DNA from: Hygrophila difformis
Lineage: Eukaryota > Streptophyta > Magnoliopsida > Lamiales > Acanthaceae
DNA: 64,000 nt
Assembly (NCBI GenBank): GCA_030278955.1
Contig: JAOANR010000002.1
Location: 7,243,982 to 7,307,981 of the forward strand
Direction of reading: 5' to 3'
The position numbers and the translations under genes are program-made. Below are positions 32,761 to 44,030 of this stretch, piece after piece. Below the pieces are notes generated by a model that worked only from the letters and a program-made list of their open reading frames with translations, searched no databases and was not told the DNA's origin. Position 1 is the stretch's first letter; each line of letters opens with the position of its first letter.

Positions 32761-34613
32761 ACACCGTCTTTGAGTAGGGCATCGAACACTTGGTCCGCTT
32801 TGCCCATGTCAAAAAGGTCTTCTTCAGGCTTATATTTAGCCTCTCTTTGTTTTGGCGGCTTGAGAGCCGCACATGTATGTGGTTTGGCTGTCTGAACTAG
32901 CTCTGCGACAGCCACCTCTATAGGTTCGTCCTCATCATCACTGAGTTTTATTTCTTCGAAATGGACTTGACGCATAGGACGCCTCTCTTCCTGCTCCCTC
33001 AGGAATTTTTCCACACGGGCCGCTCTCTCGGCCAGCTGGGCAAGGTCAGTTGCATCCTGCACAATTAAATGTTCTCTCAATTTTGGTAACATATTAGCCA
33101 CTGCTATATTGGCTATTTCTTTATCGGGTATTGCCATAGTACATCGGCCTTTAATGCATTGTAATCTATTAATAAAAGAGCTTGCCGTCTCATCGGCAAA
33201 TTGTTTGGTGTTAGTGAGATCAGCAAGACTAACCTGCGACAGAGGTGTATAAAATCTGTCGTGAAATGCCCGCTCGAGATCGACCCAATTTTGAATTGAA
33301 TTTGGCCGCAAGGATGCAAACCAGGCAAATGCGGGTCCAGTCAAAAAGGAACTGAACAATCTTAACTTCAGCCAGTCGTTGGCCGCTGCTTCCCCACACT
33401 GAGCAGTAAACCTGCCCACGTGTTCTACGGTTGATTTGCCGTCGTCTCCCGAGAACGTGGTGAACTCGGGCATTTTGAAGCCTTTAGGGTAAGGCTGCAT
33501 GGTGTCTACCCAATCCGGGTATGGTTTCCTATAGGTGGGCCGTTCCATCGGCCTTAATTGAATGCCGAAATGTTGTTGCATCATATCTGCTAACAACTCG
33601 GGCGACACTACAGGCGCCTGTGCAGGAGGCATGGCAGCTTGTTGATATATGGCGGCCGGATGAGCCATGGCGGCCTGGACCATGGTGGCGGTCGAGACCA
33701 AGTTGGCGGCCGGATGAGGCATGCTGGCGGCCGGATGAGCCATGGCGGCCTGAGTCATGTTGGCGGCTGAGGCCAAGTTGGCGGCCGGATGACTCATGTT
33801 GGTGGCCGAACGACTTATGTTGGCGGCCGGGTATGGGTTGGCGGCCTGAGGTTGCATGGCGGCCTGGTGTGGACTGGAGGCCTGATACTGGGCGGCCAAG
33901 TGTGGACTGGAGGCCTGTTGCTGGGCGGCCTGATGTGGGTTGGAGGCCTGATACTGGGCGGCCTGATGCAATGGGGAGGCGGCCTGATGATGGGCGGCCT
34001 GAGGCAATGGGGAGGCGGCCTGATGATGGGCGGCCTGAGGTATGTTGGCGACCAAAGGTATGTTGGTGACTTGAGGTTGCATGTGTCCTCCTCCAGTACC
34101 TAGATTATGCATGGCGGCTGGGATGGGAGCCGCCACTCCAAATGGCTGTATCGGAACAGCGCTAGATGCCATTAAGTATCCTGATGGAGCATACATCATA
34201 GGAGGTGGTGCTCCAAACTCAGATAGTGATGGCTGACCAGTCCCCCAAGTCTTTTGTAGACCGCCATACGGTCCTGTAACGCTTGGTGACATATTCATGC
34301 CAGGGATATATCCCTCTTGTGGAGTACGCAGGGATCCACATATCCTGTCAGTTTGATCGGCCATGGCAGGCCGCAATACATCCATAAGGTGTCTTGTCAG
34401 TAAAGGCATGAATTCAGCCATCGATTCATTCATCGATAGTCGTATTTGTTCCGAAAAAGTTGGGACTTGCATTATCCCCTGCGGTGGTTGAGAGGTAGTC
34501 GCCGTATCATCGACGTTCTCAGACGGTGTTCTTACTGGAGTTTCTTCATGTAGCGACATTTCTCCAAATCTTTGTGTTAAGTCCCTTACTACTCGTCCAG
34601 ATCTAAGTTGCAT
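32625..34613 (-). CDS. Gypsy gag, N-terminal and capsid part
   Basis: The start is MQLRSGRVVRDLTQRFG at 34613, soon after the primer-binding site. An N-terminal region is followed by a low-complexity part built on repeats of Gln-Ala-Ala (QAAHHQAAS, QAAQYQAS) at about 34080-33600. The retrotransposon gag domain follows, with FLTGPAFAWFASL, then WVDLERAFHDRFY and TNTKQFADETASSFI. A coiled Glu/Arg-rich segment comes after. The last 40 or so codons of this frame are out of register with the family; the true continuation is the neighbouring frame at 32760. Confidence 0.88.
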   Translation of the reverse strand: MQLRSGRVVRDLTQRFGEMSLHEETPVRTPSENVDDTATTSQPPQGIMQVPTFSEQIRLSMNESMAEFMPLLTRHLMDVLRPAMADQTDRICGSLRTPQEGYIPGMNMSPSVTGPYGGLQKTWGTGQPSLSEFGAPPPMMYAPSGYLMASSAVPIQPFGVAAPIPAAMHNLGTGGGHMQPQVTNIPLVANIPQAAHHQAASPLPQAAHHQAASPLHQAAQYQASNPHQAAQQQASSPHLAAQYQASSPHQAAMQPQAANPYPAANISRSATNMSHPAANLASAANMTQAAMAHPAASMPHPAANLVSTATMVQAAMAHPAAIYQQAAMPPAQAPVVSPELLADMMQQHFGIQLRPMERPTYRKPYPDWVDTMQPYPKGFKMPEFTTFSGDDGKSTVEHVGRFTAQCGEAAANDWLKLRLFSSFLTGPAFAWFASLRPNSIQNWVDLERAFHDRFYTPLSQVSLADLTNTKQFADETASSFINRLQCIKGRCTMAIPDKEIANIAVANMLPKLREHLIVQDATDLAQLAERAARVEKFLREQEERRPMRQVHFEEIKLSDDEDEPIEVAVAELVQTAKPHTCAALKPPKQREAKYKPEEDLFDMGKADQVFDALLKDGVISCLKGKNYQRPRKFEAEHFVSGIIRILIALLNAGVLERPFRIK

Positions 34614-34645
34614 ACACTTTCAAGCGGGTATGGTTTCTACTTCAT

Positions 34646-34666
34646 GTCCCACTGGGCGTGCCAATT
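34646..34666 (-). other. Gypsy primer-binding site
   Basis: The minus strand just inside the 5' LTR reads TTGGCACGCCCAGTGGGAC, two bases from the LTR end. It has the length and position of a tRNA primer site; I did not assign the tRNA. Confidence 0.7.
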
Positions 34667-35242
34667 TGTTAACCAAGAATTTTTTTATTGAACAATATTG
34701 AGAATTGTTACAAAGTTTACTGAGGGGAATTACAATAATTTAAGCAAAGCTGTAAAGGAATGGAAAATTGGCAGGAATGTAAAAGCAGGAATTGAAATTG
34801 CAGAATGAAACAAATGCAGGAATGAAAAATTGAAAGTAAAGCGATCCTCTTAGGGTGTATGTGGATGCCCCCTTCTTTCATGCCTCTTCCTCCTTTTATA
34901 GAGAGCGAGACCTCCAGGCTGCAGGCTGCATTAATGAGACGCGTGATGGCGCCGTCTCTTCCCTTGACTTCTGTGACACATACGGCGCACGCGAGAGGAT
35001 GGCGGCATACGGCGCACGCGAGGATGGCGGCTCGAGGATTGACAGCTTGGGAGGGTTGATGGTTCTCATCACTCCCCTGTCACTCAGCTTCCCTTGGTCA
35101 TTATCCGCATAAATCTTGAATTGGACCGAGCCAAAAAATAAATTGGGCCTTTTGAAAGTGCGTTCTCTTTTCCGGATATATTTTCACGGACTGGGCCAGG
35201 TAAACTTGGATGGGCTATAATATATATTTTGTTGGGTTAACA
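34667..35242 (-). repeat. Gypsy 5' LTR
   Basis: 576 bp. On the minus strand a TATAAAAGGA box (34891-34900) is the likely promoter of the element. The LTR ends in TG..CA form and is followed by GATCC. Confidence 0.95.
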
Positions 35243-35247
35243 GATCC

Positions 35248-35480
35248 ACCCTCAATTCAACCCTTAAACCCTCAAGTGTTCGCTAACATGCCCTTATCTA
35301 GCCCCTGTAGATGGCTACGGGAAAAATCAAACAAATCACTCTGCTACCTTTTGAGGACCTAATTTTTTTAGCAGCTACAAGATTTCTACAGGTAAATACA
35401 TAATGTACTCGAATGGAAAGAACAGAAACAATTAATGGTGTGTACCATCCTTTGGAGTTTGGAATATTTGTTTTCTGTCC
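35248..35480. other. RECA 3' flank
   Basis: About 230 bases separate the RECA stop codon from the gypsy target duplication. This must contain the RECA 3' untranslated region. No other feature is seen. Confidence 0.6.
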
Positions 35481-38448
35481 TTATATTGCAGCCACAACAG
35501 CTTCTTCATCAGCAGTGTCAGGGGTTGCACTAGATTCATTTTCATGGCCCCTTTCAGCAGAAAGGTGGTCTCTTATCTTTCTCTCAAGTTCTTCTCTTGC
35601 ACTTATGTTTTCACATAGGAATTTTTTTAGAGCATCCTTGCCACGAAATGTCTGGGCATTCATGTAAAAGCATGAGGCAGCTTGTCTGATAAGTTTGTAC
35701 TTGCATCCGCATTGTATGAGTTCGGACTCTCGACAAATACCCTTGCCAAATTCAATCTCGAACTCAGCAGTTTTAAAAGGAGGTGCATGCTTGTTCTTTA
35801 CGACTTTTACAAGCACCCGGCTTCCAATAACCTTCAAAATAAATAGATTAATGAATATCGAAACATATAACTTCAAAAAGAACTACAAGCATTTCTTCAG
35901 TTAGTTCTTGTAATTCAAATTATACTTTTATACATTTTACCAAGTTGACACTGACTAAATTGCGACTGCAATGCATAGAAAACTACACTAACAAAAATAT
36001 TGTTGAGGGACTGAGCATGAGCCACGAGTTGCCAAATGAATGACCTACTGAGAAGAAATCACCAGGTTTCAGTGAAGAAAGACATCCCAGATATCACAAG
36101 AAATGAAAAACATCTTACCTCATCTCCTTTCTTGACCTGCCCTATTCTCTTAACATTAAGACGTATTGAAGCATAAAATTTCAAGGCATTCCCTCCACAA
36201 GTAACTTCAGAGGGACCACTAAATCCCCCAAAAGTGGATATTGTAGCTCGCACCTACAATTAAGCAAAGATTTAGGGATGTGAAACTCATAAATAAACAT
36301 TGGCTTCGCCAAAACATGGCTCAAGTTTAGTAGAGTTACAGAAATGCTCAACACAATGCATCTCTTTGTTACAAACTCCAGCTACACCTGAATTCTTTAA
36401 CAAGACAAGATGCTCTCACACGATAAGCCAAACAGGAATCTTCAAGATCAAGCACAATTTGTAAGACACAAACATGTATATATACACACACACACACATA
36501 TATAAACTCTAATTATTTGTTTATAAGTTACAATAAAACCAGCCAGGACAAGCCTAATTAAGTTGAGCCAGCTCGATTTCATACTTTCATCAAGCCTTCT
36601 TTTTCTACTTCAGGAAAATCCAGACAGATTATTCAGAGCTGATGTAAGTGAAATCACCATCAAAAAGTCAAATATTTCAAATAATAAACCAGACAAACTT
36701 GAAATATAATTCTAGCATGCGAAATAAAGTAGAAAAAATGAAAAATATATTTGGACAAGAGAAAATGGCACAATGGAACATGTAAACATTATGTGGAGAA
36801 TGCAAAGAAGCCATAAAAAGAAGTGGTGCATGATTGAAATGAAAACAAATTTAGCATGAATCACCTACAAAGTGGGGACAAAATGCATACTATGTGCAAT
36901 AATTTTGAGGTTTTAATGTTGAAAAATTAGTACAATGCCAAAAATGAATAGAAAATGCAATGAAGAATTTAAGAGAAACATCAAAGAAATGAAAGCATTT
37001 GAAGAATTTGCCTCATACCTGATTGGTAAAAATCAAAATTGCGTTTGAGAGGGACAATGAGTGGGTTAATTTGCGTAGTGCCTGGCTCATAAGTCTAGCT
37101 TGCATTGCCATGTGAGCATCTCCCATTTCCCCATCAAGCTCACCTTTAGGAACCAGAGCAGCTACCTGCAAGCCGAAAATTTGCAAAACATAGAATGAAA
37201 TACAATAATAATTTATGCATTTGATTGCATGTCATGAATGACAAAACCATGTCATCATACGTACACTATCCACGACAACAACATCAACTGAGTGACTTCG
37301 GATTAGGGTATCCACCATGCTAAGAGCTTGCTCACCACAATCTGGCTGTGATAGAAGCAAGTCTTTGGTGTCCACTCCAATAGACTCAGCTAAAGATGGA
37401 TCAAGGGAGTGTTCAGCATCAACAAAGGCGCAGTAGCCTACAGAGCAACATAAATAAGAAACCTAAGTAAAAGCGTAGGCAATCTCATTTTTTCAACACA
37501 AAAATGTCAATACTAAGTTGATGCATCAGGTTTTACCATCAATAAGCATAAACCTTCCGATGACTTAATTTAGCAAGCTTGAGTGTCAATAGTATGTTTT
37601 ATATATGAGGATCTAAAACATTTTAGCAAAAACATACTCCCCCCACCAATTATTTATGTCTCGCTTTCCTTTTAAGTCCATCCCAACATTTATATCTCAT
37701 TCTACTCTAGGAAATAATTAAACCAATAATCCCTAAACTCACTCTGATCACATCACATCAATAATTATACTAATTAAAATTTCAAACTCACTACCATCAA
37801 CACAATCAATAAATTCAAACTAACAACCATGACATCACACCAATAAATAAATCAATTAAAATTTCAAACATACTACCATCACATCACATAAATGTCTAAT
37901 TTACCTATCCCCCTACTTTAAATACTATCTAACCCCACGTATAAATACCACATGCAAAAGTTTTCGGATATTATTAGCGGGATAGAGGGAGTAATAATTG
38001 GAATTATGAGATACATAGTACACCTGCAAAGGGCATGCTTTTCTGCTAAAATCTCAGGTCCCTTCTACCCAACATTACCATGCTCTTCAGTATATGAAAG
38101 CCTCCATATTAATGTCGTCAAAAGGTGCACACATTTATGCATGTACAAAAGTTCAAAAACACATGTTGAAACTCAATAGCTGGTTGTTGCTGGCTAGTTG
38201 TTCAGTTGCTATTGACATGGATTCTTATTTTATGCCTGAATGAATGATGGAATCACTTTGTCATTACAGAGGTGTCACCTCTTAATGAAATAGGGAGAAC
38301 ATTAACTTATTAAAGTTTTTGCAGCCTATTCAAAATGATGTTCCAAGTGTTGATTTCTAAGTACAATCAATTAATCTTTTTCATAATAATTTTTCCCAAT
38401 CATACAAAGGAGTACAATCCACAATATAGATCACTAAGTCAACATATA

Positions 38449-38512
<64 letters not shown>

Positions 38513-40989
38513 TAAAAAAACAAATGCATCCATGACCCATTAAAAGGATACTCTTCAAACAATATAATGAATGTTAGTATCCTAATATAAGCCCTCGTGG
38601 GAAAAAATATCTTAAAACACCAACATACAAATAGTACCACAAGCAAGGGTGTGATTTTAATAAAGTAGGTACAGGTTACACCTCATACATCTGATGTAAT
38701 TTTTCCTTAAGGGTAAGATCCACAATAATTGAGAATAGACACATCTTAACAATGTCAACCACAGATACCTCAATTACAATTTAATAGCGAGATCAATAAC
38801 TCACCTCCATGCTTTTGAGCCTCAGCAATCACATGCAACGAAAGAGTTGTCTTCCCAGAAGCCTCTGGTCCATAAATCTCCACAACACGCCCCTAACAAC
38901 ACCAAAACAAACAACATGAAAAGCATACAAAAGCATACTCACTTCATATAATGGAGTATCCTAAAGATGATCTATGTGCAAATATAAAAATATTTCTATA
39001 ATATGAAAATATGCCTATGTTCAATCAAAATACAAATCGAAGAGTTAAATACTAATGTAGCATTTAGCAATATCATCCTCATTGAAAAGTTCAATAACCC
39101 AAGTTTTTCCTCCATATACGACTCATTACTCATGCGACATCAGTTAGATGGATTACACATCATTATACAATATAATAGGCTTCATAGTCATCTAGTGGAA
39201 GCTTTTCAAAGCACGTCAGTTTCAAAAAGTGCCGAATTTTACACAAGAAATATCAAAAGCGCATAATGAATTCTTGATGTTCCTTAAATTAGGCATGATA
39301 CCTCATACCTTCGGAAAACCCCCAATTCCCAATGCATTATCCAAAGCAAATGATCCAGTAGAGATTACTGAACCCTGCTCAAAGGAGGATTGCTGACGAC
39401 CAAGCCACATTATGGATTCTTTTCCAAATGATGTTTGGATTTGATTCAAAGCTAACTTTAATGCTACGTCTTTCTTGGACATGTTCTCATCCCCAGAATC
39501 ACTTGATGCTGACTTTGATTTCTTTCCACCTTCAGGCCATATCATAGTTAGTATTAACGAATAACAAACTTTGAAAACAAAAAAAAAAAAAATGGGAAAC
39601 TGCATCAGTAAAAAAGTTCTTCCAGTGGAAAATGGTACAAAAGCACTAATAGTACAAAGAAATGATAATGCCAACATTTTTTTGTAGAGCTGACCAAGTT
39701 AGAGATCTTCAACAAAACCCATCATGAATTCCCAAAGTTTCAGTCATCGAATAATTGCAACTTAAATGATTATATGCAGTGAAAGCTAGAAAGGAAGAAA
39801 GCAAAACATTACACACAGATATATTCTTAATGAATTTAGACCAAACATACTCTATAATTGGTAAATAAAAAATATATTAGAATGTGTCAAGTTGCACCAA
39901 GTCCGAAACAAGACAGATTCTAAAAATAAAGATTTGCATTCATTTATTGCAATACTGCATTAATTTTCATCAGTCAACTACCAAATCTTTGTCTACTTAC
40001 CCTTCTGCATATTCTTCATAATGCAGAATGGTTCTTGTGTGTTAAAAGACAAGATGGAAAACCACCATCAGCAGGTTACAGAAGTAAAAACAGCCCTTGT
40101 ACTCAAAAGAAGTTCAAATTCTTCAAAAAATGTGAAAGAAAGTATGAGGCAGCGGCACAACAATGAAATAAAATCTAAGGTCCTCTATTCGGATTAAGGG
40201 AATGAGGCATATCTGGACAAAGTATTTAAGGAGGGCATTTTTAAGGGCTAAAAAACTGACACTTTCAAATCTGTTGCAAGAAGCAAACCAAGTTGAATGG
40301 AAACACCCTCGTAAATTAGAATCATGCATCATCCAAACAAGCGCAAAGAATTCATCAATGTAAATTCAAATCCTCCCTTCAAAAATTCATCAGTCTAAAT
40401 GGGCATTCAAGTAATTTGTGTCTGTAAAAAAAAGATGTTAATACCTTTTGAAGAAAAGCCACGTAGTTGCATTATCTCCAAAAATTCCCCCATTGATTCC
40501 TGAAAATAAATACACCGAAAATACACACAGGTGAAATCATGTCACAGCAATTCCATATAAGGAACCCAATATCCTCACCAAATCCCCTCCCCGCACATAA
40601 ATTTGAAAAAACACATTTAGAAATAACACCCACATACATTTAGAATTCAATACGAATATTGAAAATGTAAAACATTTCCCCAACAGGATGACTGTGTCAT
40701 AAACATCACCAACACTTTCTCCAAAAGCTTAACCTCGGTTCCAAATAATCAAGATTTCTGGAGTTTCCTTTTGTCCTTTTTTTGAAAGAAACTCCATGCG
40801 ACAACAAAGAGAAGAGGAGAAAACTCTTCCATGAAACCAACGACTCTAGCTAGGGAAAATACACGAGCACAGAAATGAGCACAGAAATCATACACAGCGA
40901 CAATTTACTGACTATAGAAAAGAAAAAACCTGCAATTTCATAGAGAAAGCCAATCGGCGAGATGAAGCTCTTCCAAGAAACCACGCCAT
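35481..40989 (-). CDS. RECA: RecA homolog, mitochondrial type, 8 exons
   Basis: Eight exons on the minus strand splice with GT-AG sites and keep one frame: 40989-40930, 40499-40445, 39529-39309, 38892-38805, 37437-37265, 37165-37019, 36253-36119, 35831-35481. They give 409 residues and no internal stop. The N-terminus ([15 protein letters not shown]) is rich in Arg and Ser without acidic residues, like a mitochondrial presequence. The RecA core has [17 protein letters not shown], Walker [20 protein letters not shown], Walker B VDVVVVDS, then [15 protein letters not shown] and loop L2 with [14 protein letters not shown]. The tail is acidic. RecA proteins form filaments on single-stranded DNA and drive strand exchange. 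This type resembles plant RECA2/RECA3, which act in organelle DNA repair and suppression of recombination between repeats. The exact paralog is undecided. Confidence 0.93.
37637..37991. mobile_element. Stowaway-like MITE 3, in RECA intron 4
   Basis: 355 bp with ends CTCCCCCCACC and TAGAGGGAG-type imperfect inverted repeats and TA on both sides. It lies in the intron between the fourth and fifth coding exons, away from the splice sites. The interior is AT-rich with tandem-like ccatcacatcac phrases. Confidence 0.7.
38447..38513. repeat. (AAAT)n-(AAT)n compound microsatellite
   Basis: About seven AAAT units run into about a dozen AAT units, inside RECA intron 4. Confidence 0.93.
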
Positions 40990-41215
40990 GAAATACTCTT
41001 AAACCAGAAAAGAAAAAATGCTCTTTCGAATTTACTGATGTTCAGCGTTCACCACTTAAACTAGACAAGCAAAGCCCGGCAAATTTTGGGCATTTCATTC
41101 AATGTATGTGTAGGTTTTTTAATGTCTTCAGGTTTTCCAAATATGCAATCGATTTCTGCTTTGTGGGGAAGATGGAACGCAAGAGTTTTCAAGATGGAAA
41201 CATATATTATGGCCA
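40990..41215 (-). promoter_or_regulatory. RECA upstream region
   Basis: This short stretch lies between the RECA start codon and the repeat-rich block that begins near 41215. It must hold the 5' leader and proximal promoter. I see no certain TATA box. Confidence 0.4.
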
Positions 41216-41327
41216 AACCCCCTATTTGGAAACCTCTTCACCCCCTAAAAGTTTAAAATCTTAAAGAACATTAAAAAAAATAGTTTACTAATCTCCCAAT
41301 TGTGAAATAATAAAAGTACCCCTAATG

Positions 41328-43760
41328 TGGTAATGGGTCAAGTTTTTAACGTGGTAACGGACAATATGAAAATGTGGTAAAATCATACTTAGAAATTGGT
41401 AAAATAATATAGTTGACTACGGTAACAATAACTGAAGAATTGTGGCAACTAATTTTTTGGGTCTGAAATTGCATTAAATTATGGGGATTGGGGGCAATAA
41501 AGTAAGTGGTAATGGACTAAGAAGAAACGTGGTAATTGTCAATATGAAAGAATGGTAAAATCATACTTAGAAACTTGGTAAAAGAACGAGGATGAATACG
41601 GTAAACATAACCGAAGAAATGTAGTAACCAATTTTGTTGGGTTTGAAATGACATTAATTTATGGGGATTGGGGTAATAAAACAAGTGGTAATGGACCAAG
41701 CACAAACGTGGTAACTATCAATATAAAAGCGTGGCAAAGCCATGCTTAACCACGTGATAATAAAACAAGGTTGTTTATAGTAATCATGACTGTTTGAGTG
41801 TGGTAACCAATTTTTTTGAGTTTGAAATAACATTAAATTATGGGGATTGAGACAATAAAATAAATGGTAACGAATCAAACAGAAACGTGGTAATTGTCAA
41901 TATAAAAGTGTGGTAAAGCCATAAATATAGACGTGGTAAGAGAACAAGTTAGATTGTGGTAACCATAACCTAATATGTGTGGCAACGTCCCAACAAAAAT
42001 GTGGTACTCAATAATTCTTGCCGAACACGGTAACAAATTTTGCTCACATATGGTAAGGTCCCAACAAAAAACGTGGTAAGGGTTTAGGGTTACCAGCTGA
42101 TAGGTAAGCTGTGTCGAATTGATGAGGTAACCCATTTGAAGAGTTTGTGGTAACGCGTCATCAACGATGTATTTGTACATTAATGTTCCGTGTGGCTTTG
42201 AAATGTGGTAACCACGTAACCTAATTCGAGGTAACCAAGTACATAACGAAGAGGTAATAAGTGAATGTAATGTGTGGTAATTAATAAAGCATAGTGTGCT
42301 AACCATTATTTTATTACATGCATGGAAATGTGGTAATAAAAAATGTTAATATGGTAACCATAGAAATAGCGTTGTGGTAACAAATCACTATAAGTGGTGG
42401 TAATAATATGAAGAACCAATGTGGTAATGTGACGATATAATCGTATGTGTCGCGATACTTAGATTTATTGTCATACTTCTAGTTTTTATACACATTTATA
42501 TTGATGTGACGAACTAATTAATGATGCGAAATAAATAAATGTTGCATATTAATTTATCACGAACCAATTAACATTGTGTAACGAACAAAGGTCGGATAGA
42601 GATTGAATATCGAGTTATTGTGCATACTTATACTTATTGTGCACACTTTTTGGTGTCGAATGAACCAATAAACGTTGCAAAGTCTAATGAACCAACTAAC
42701 ATTGCGACATGACATAAAGGTTGCATGTTAATTAGTTATAATCACTATAAGTTGTTTAGTTCTATCGAACTTACTTTGAGTTATGAAGTATGATACAATG
42801 TCTGAGTCATCGTGGATTGTCGCTTTGTCGGATTAATTGATCGATACAATGCTAGGAAAAGGATGTAATGGATGAGTCATCTAGATTGGGGGCACTAAAT
42901 GAGGAAACACAATTGCATTATGTATGAAAACACGACAAACGGTATGTGGTAACTAAATACAAACATGTCTGGTAATCCACTAAGATGTGGTGTGGTAATG
43001 AATGTTTGAAAAGTGTGGTAACAAAAGGTCACAAAAAAACATGGTAACAGTGAACACTCGATTTGGTAATAATTTATTCGCATCTGTGGTATACAAGTAT
43101 ATCGATGTTTGGTAATGAACTCCATAAAGTATGGTAATTTGCCTATTATTTTTTTGTATAAATGGGGGAAATGGGACGGTCTTTTGAAACGATCAACTAG
43201 GGTATTTGGGGGCAGTCAACTAGGGTTTAGGACCGTCCCCAAAAGAAATGGTAACCGACCGAGCATAAATGTGGTAATCGACAATAGTATAGTGTGGTAA
43301 AATCCTATATAGGAACGTGGTAACATACCAAGGGGAATTTTGGTAACTTTGCATTGCGAAATGATAAAATAACATTAAGTAATGTGGTAACACATCAAGG
43401 AGTAATGTGGTTAATTCCATTGAAAAGTGTGGTAAAAGCAAAGTAGGTAAAAGTACATTTAGGAACGTGGTAACATAGCAATGGGATTGCGGTAATCGAG
43501 AACTTTAATGTGTGGTAACCAAATTAATAAAAGTGTGGTAACTTCGTATTTAGTAGTGTGTGATAACTAAATATGTGGGTTGAAATAAATTGCGATTTTA
43601 TGTGGATTGGGTAATAAAATTTGTGGTAACCAACTCCCTACAAGTGTGGTATCCATTAATCTAAAAAAGTGGTAACAAATAATTTAATATTATGGTAACC
43701 AAGAAATGAGGAACATGGTAACTGAAAACTCCAAAGTGTGGTAACCATTGGGATAACTGT
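41328..43760 (+). repeat. GTGGTAA array, block 1
   Basis: Hundreds of bases carry GTGGTAA or close variants every 20-45 bases, nearly always on the plus strand. A larger unit is visible at the left: 'ggtaatgg.cc.aag..aaacgtggtaa.tgtcaatat.aaa' recurs near 41328, 41502, 41685 and 41864, a period close to 180 bp. Farther right the order becomes irregular. The minus-strand open frames here (YHVS, LPHFYID repeats) follow from the repeat and are not taken as genes. Confidence 0.85.
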
Positions 43761-44030
43761 GGGACGGTCGTGGGACGGTTATGGGACGGTCCTGGGGGAC
43801 CTTCCCAATGTTTTTTGTCATTCCAGAGTTTTGGACGGTCGCGGGACGGTCATAGGACGGTCTTGGGGGACCTTCACAATGTTTTGTCATTCCAAAGAGT
43901 TTCGGACGGTCGTGGGACGGTCCTGGTAGACCGTCCCAATAACTTTATTCGTTCCAGAGTGTTCCGGACGGTCTTAGGACGGTCATGTTGGTTAATCCCA
44001 ATGTTTTTGTCTATTCTAGAGAGTTCCGGA
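43755..44030 (+). repeat. GGGACGGTC tandem array
   Basis: About four units of roughly 75 bp each hold two or three copies of GGGACGGTC, then 'gggggacctt.ccaatgtttt', then 'cattccagag'. The copies have diverged. An isolated inverted pair GGGACGGTC/GACCGTCCC also occurs at 43171-43239. Confidence 0.85.

Larger units (their letters stand above)
20877..35242 (-). mobile_element. Ty3/gypsy LTR retrotransposon, Tat-like, with antisense PMD gene
   Basis: This 14.4-kb element on the minus strand has 576-bp LTRs (about 8 differences by eye, about 98.6% alike) and a perfect GATCC target duplication (20872-20876 and 35243-35247). The order gag, protease, RT, RNase H, second RNase H, integrase is that of gypsy elements. 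The second, archaeal-type RNase H points to the plant Tat group (Ogre/Retand/Grande relatives). Between integrase and the 3' LTR it carries a plus-strand, intron-containing gene. Gag and integrase each have a one-base frame break and the RT motif is altered, so this copy is probably not autonomous. Confidence 0.95.

Noticed and set aside
34855..35112. Short plus-strand ORFs in the gypsy LTR, repeated at 21069.
   Set aside because: They are antisense to the LTR promoter region and overlap the element's own TATA box. They are duplicated only because the LTR is.
43755..44030. A CRISPR-like array.
   Set aside because: The GGGACGGTC units vary, the spacers are repeats too, and this is plant nuclear DNA.
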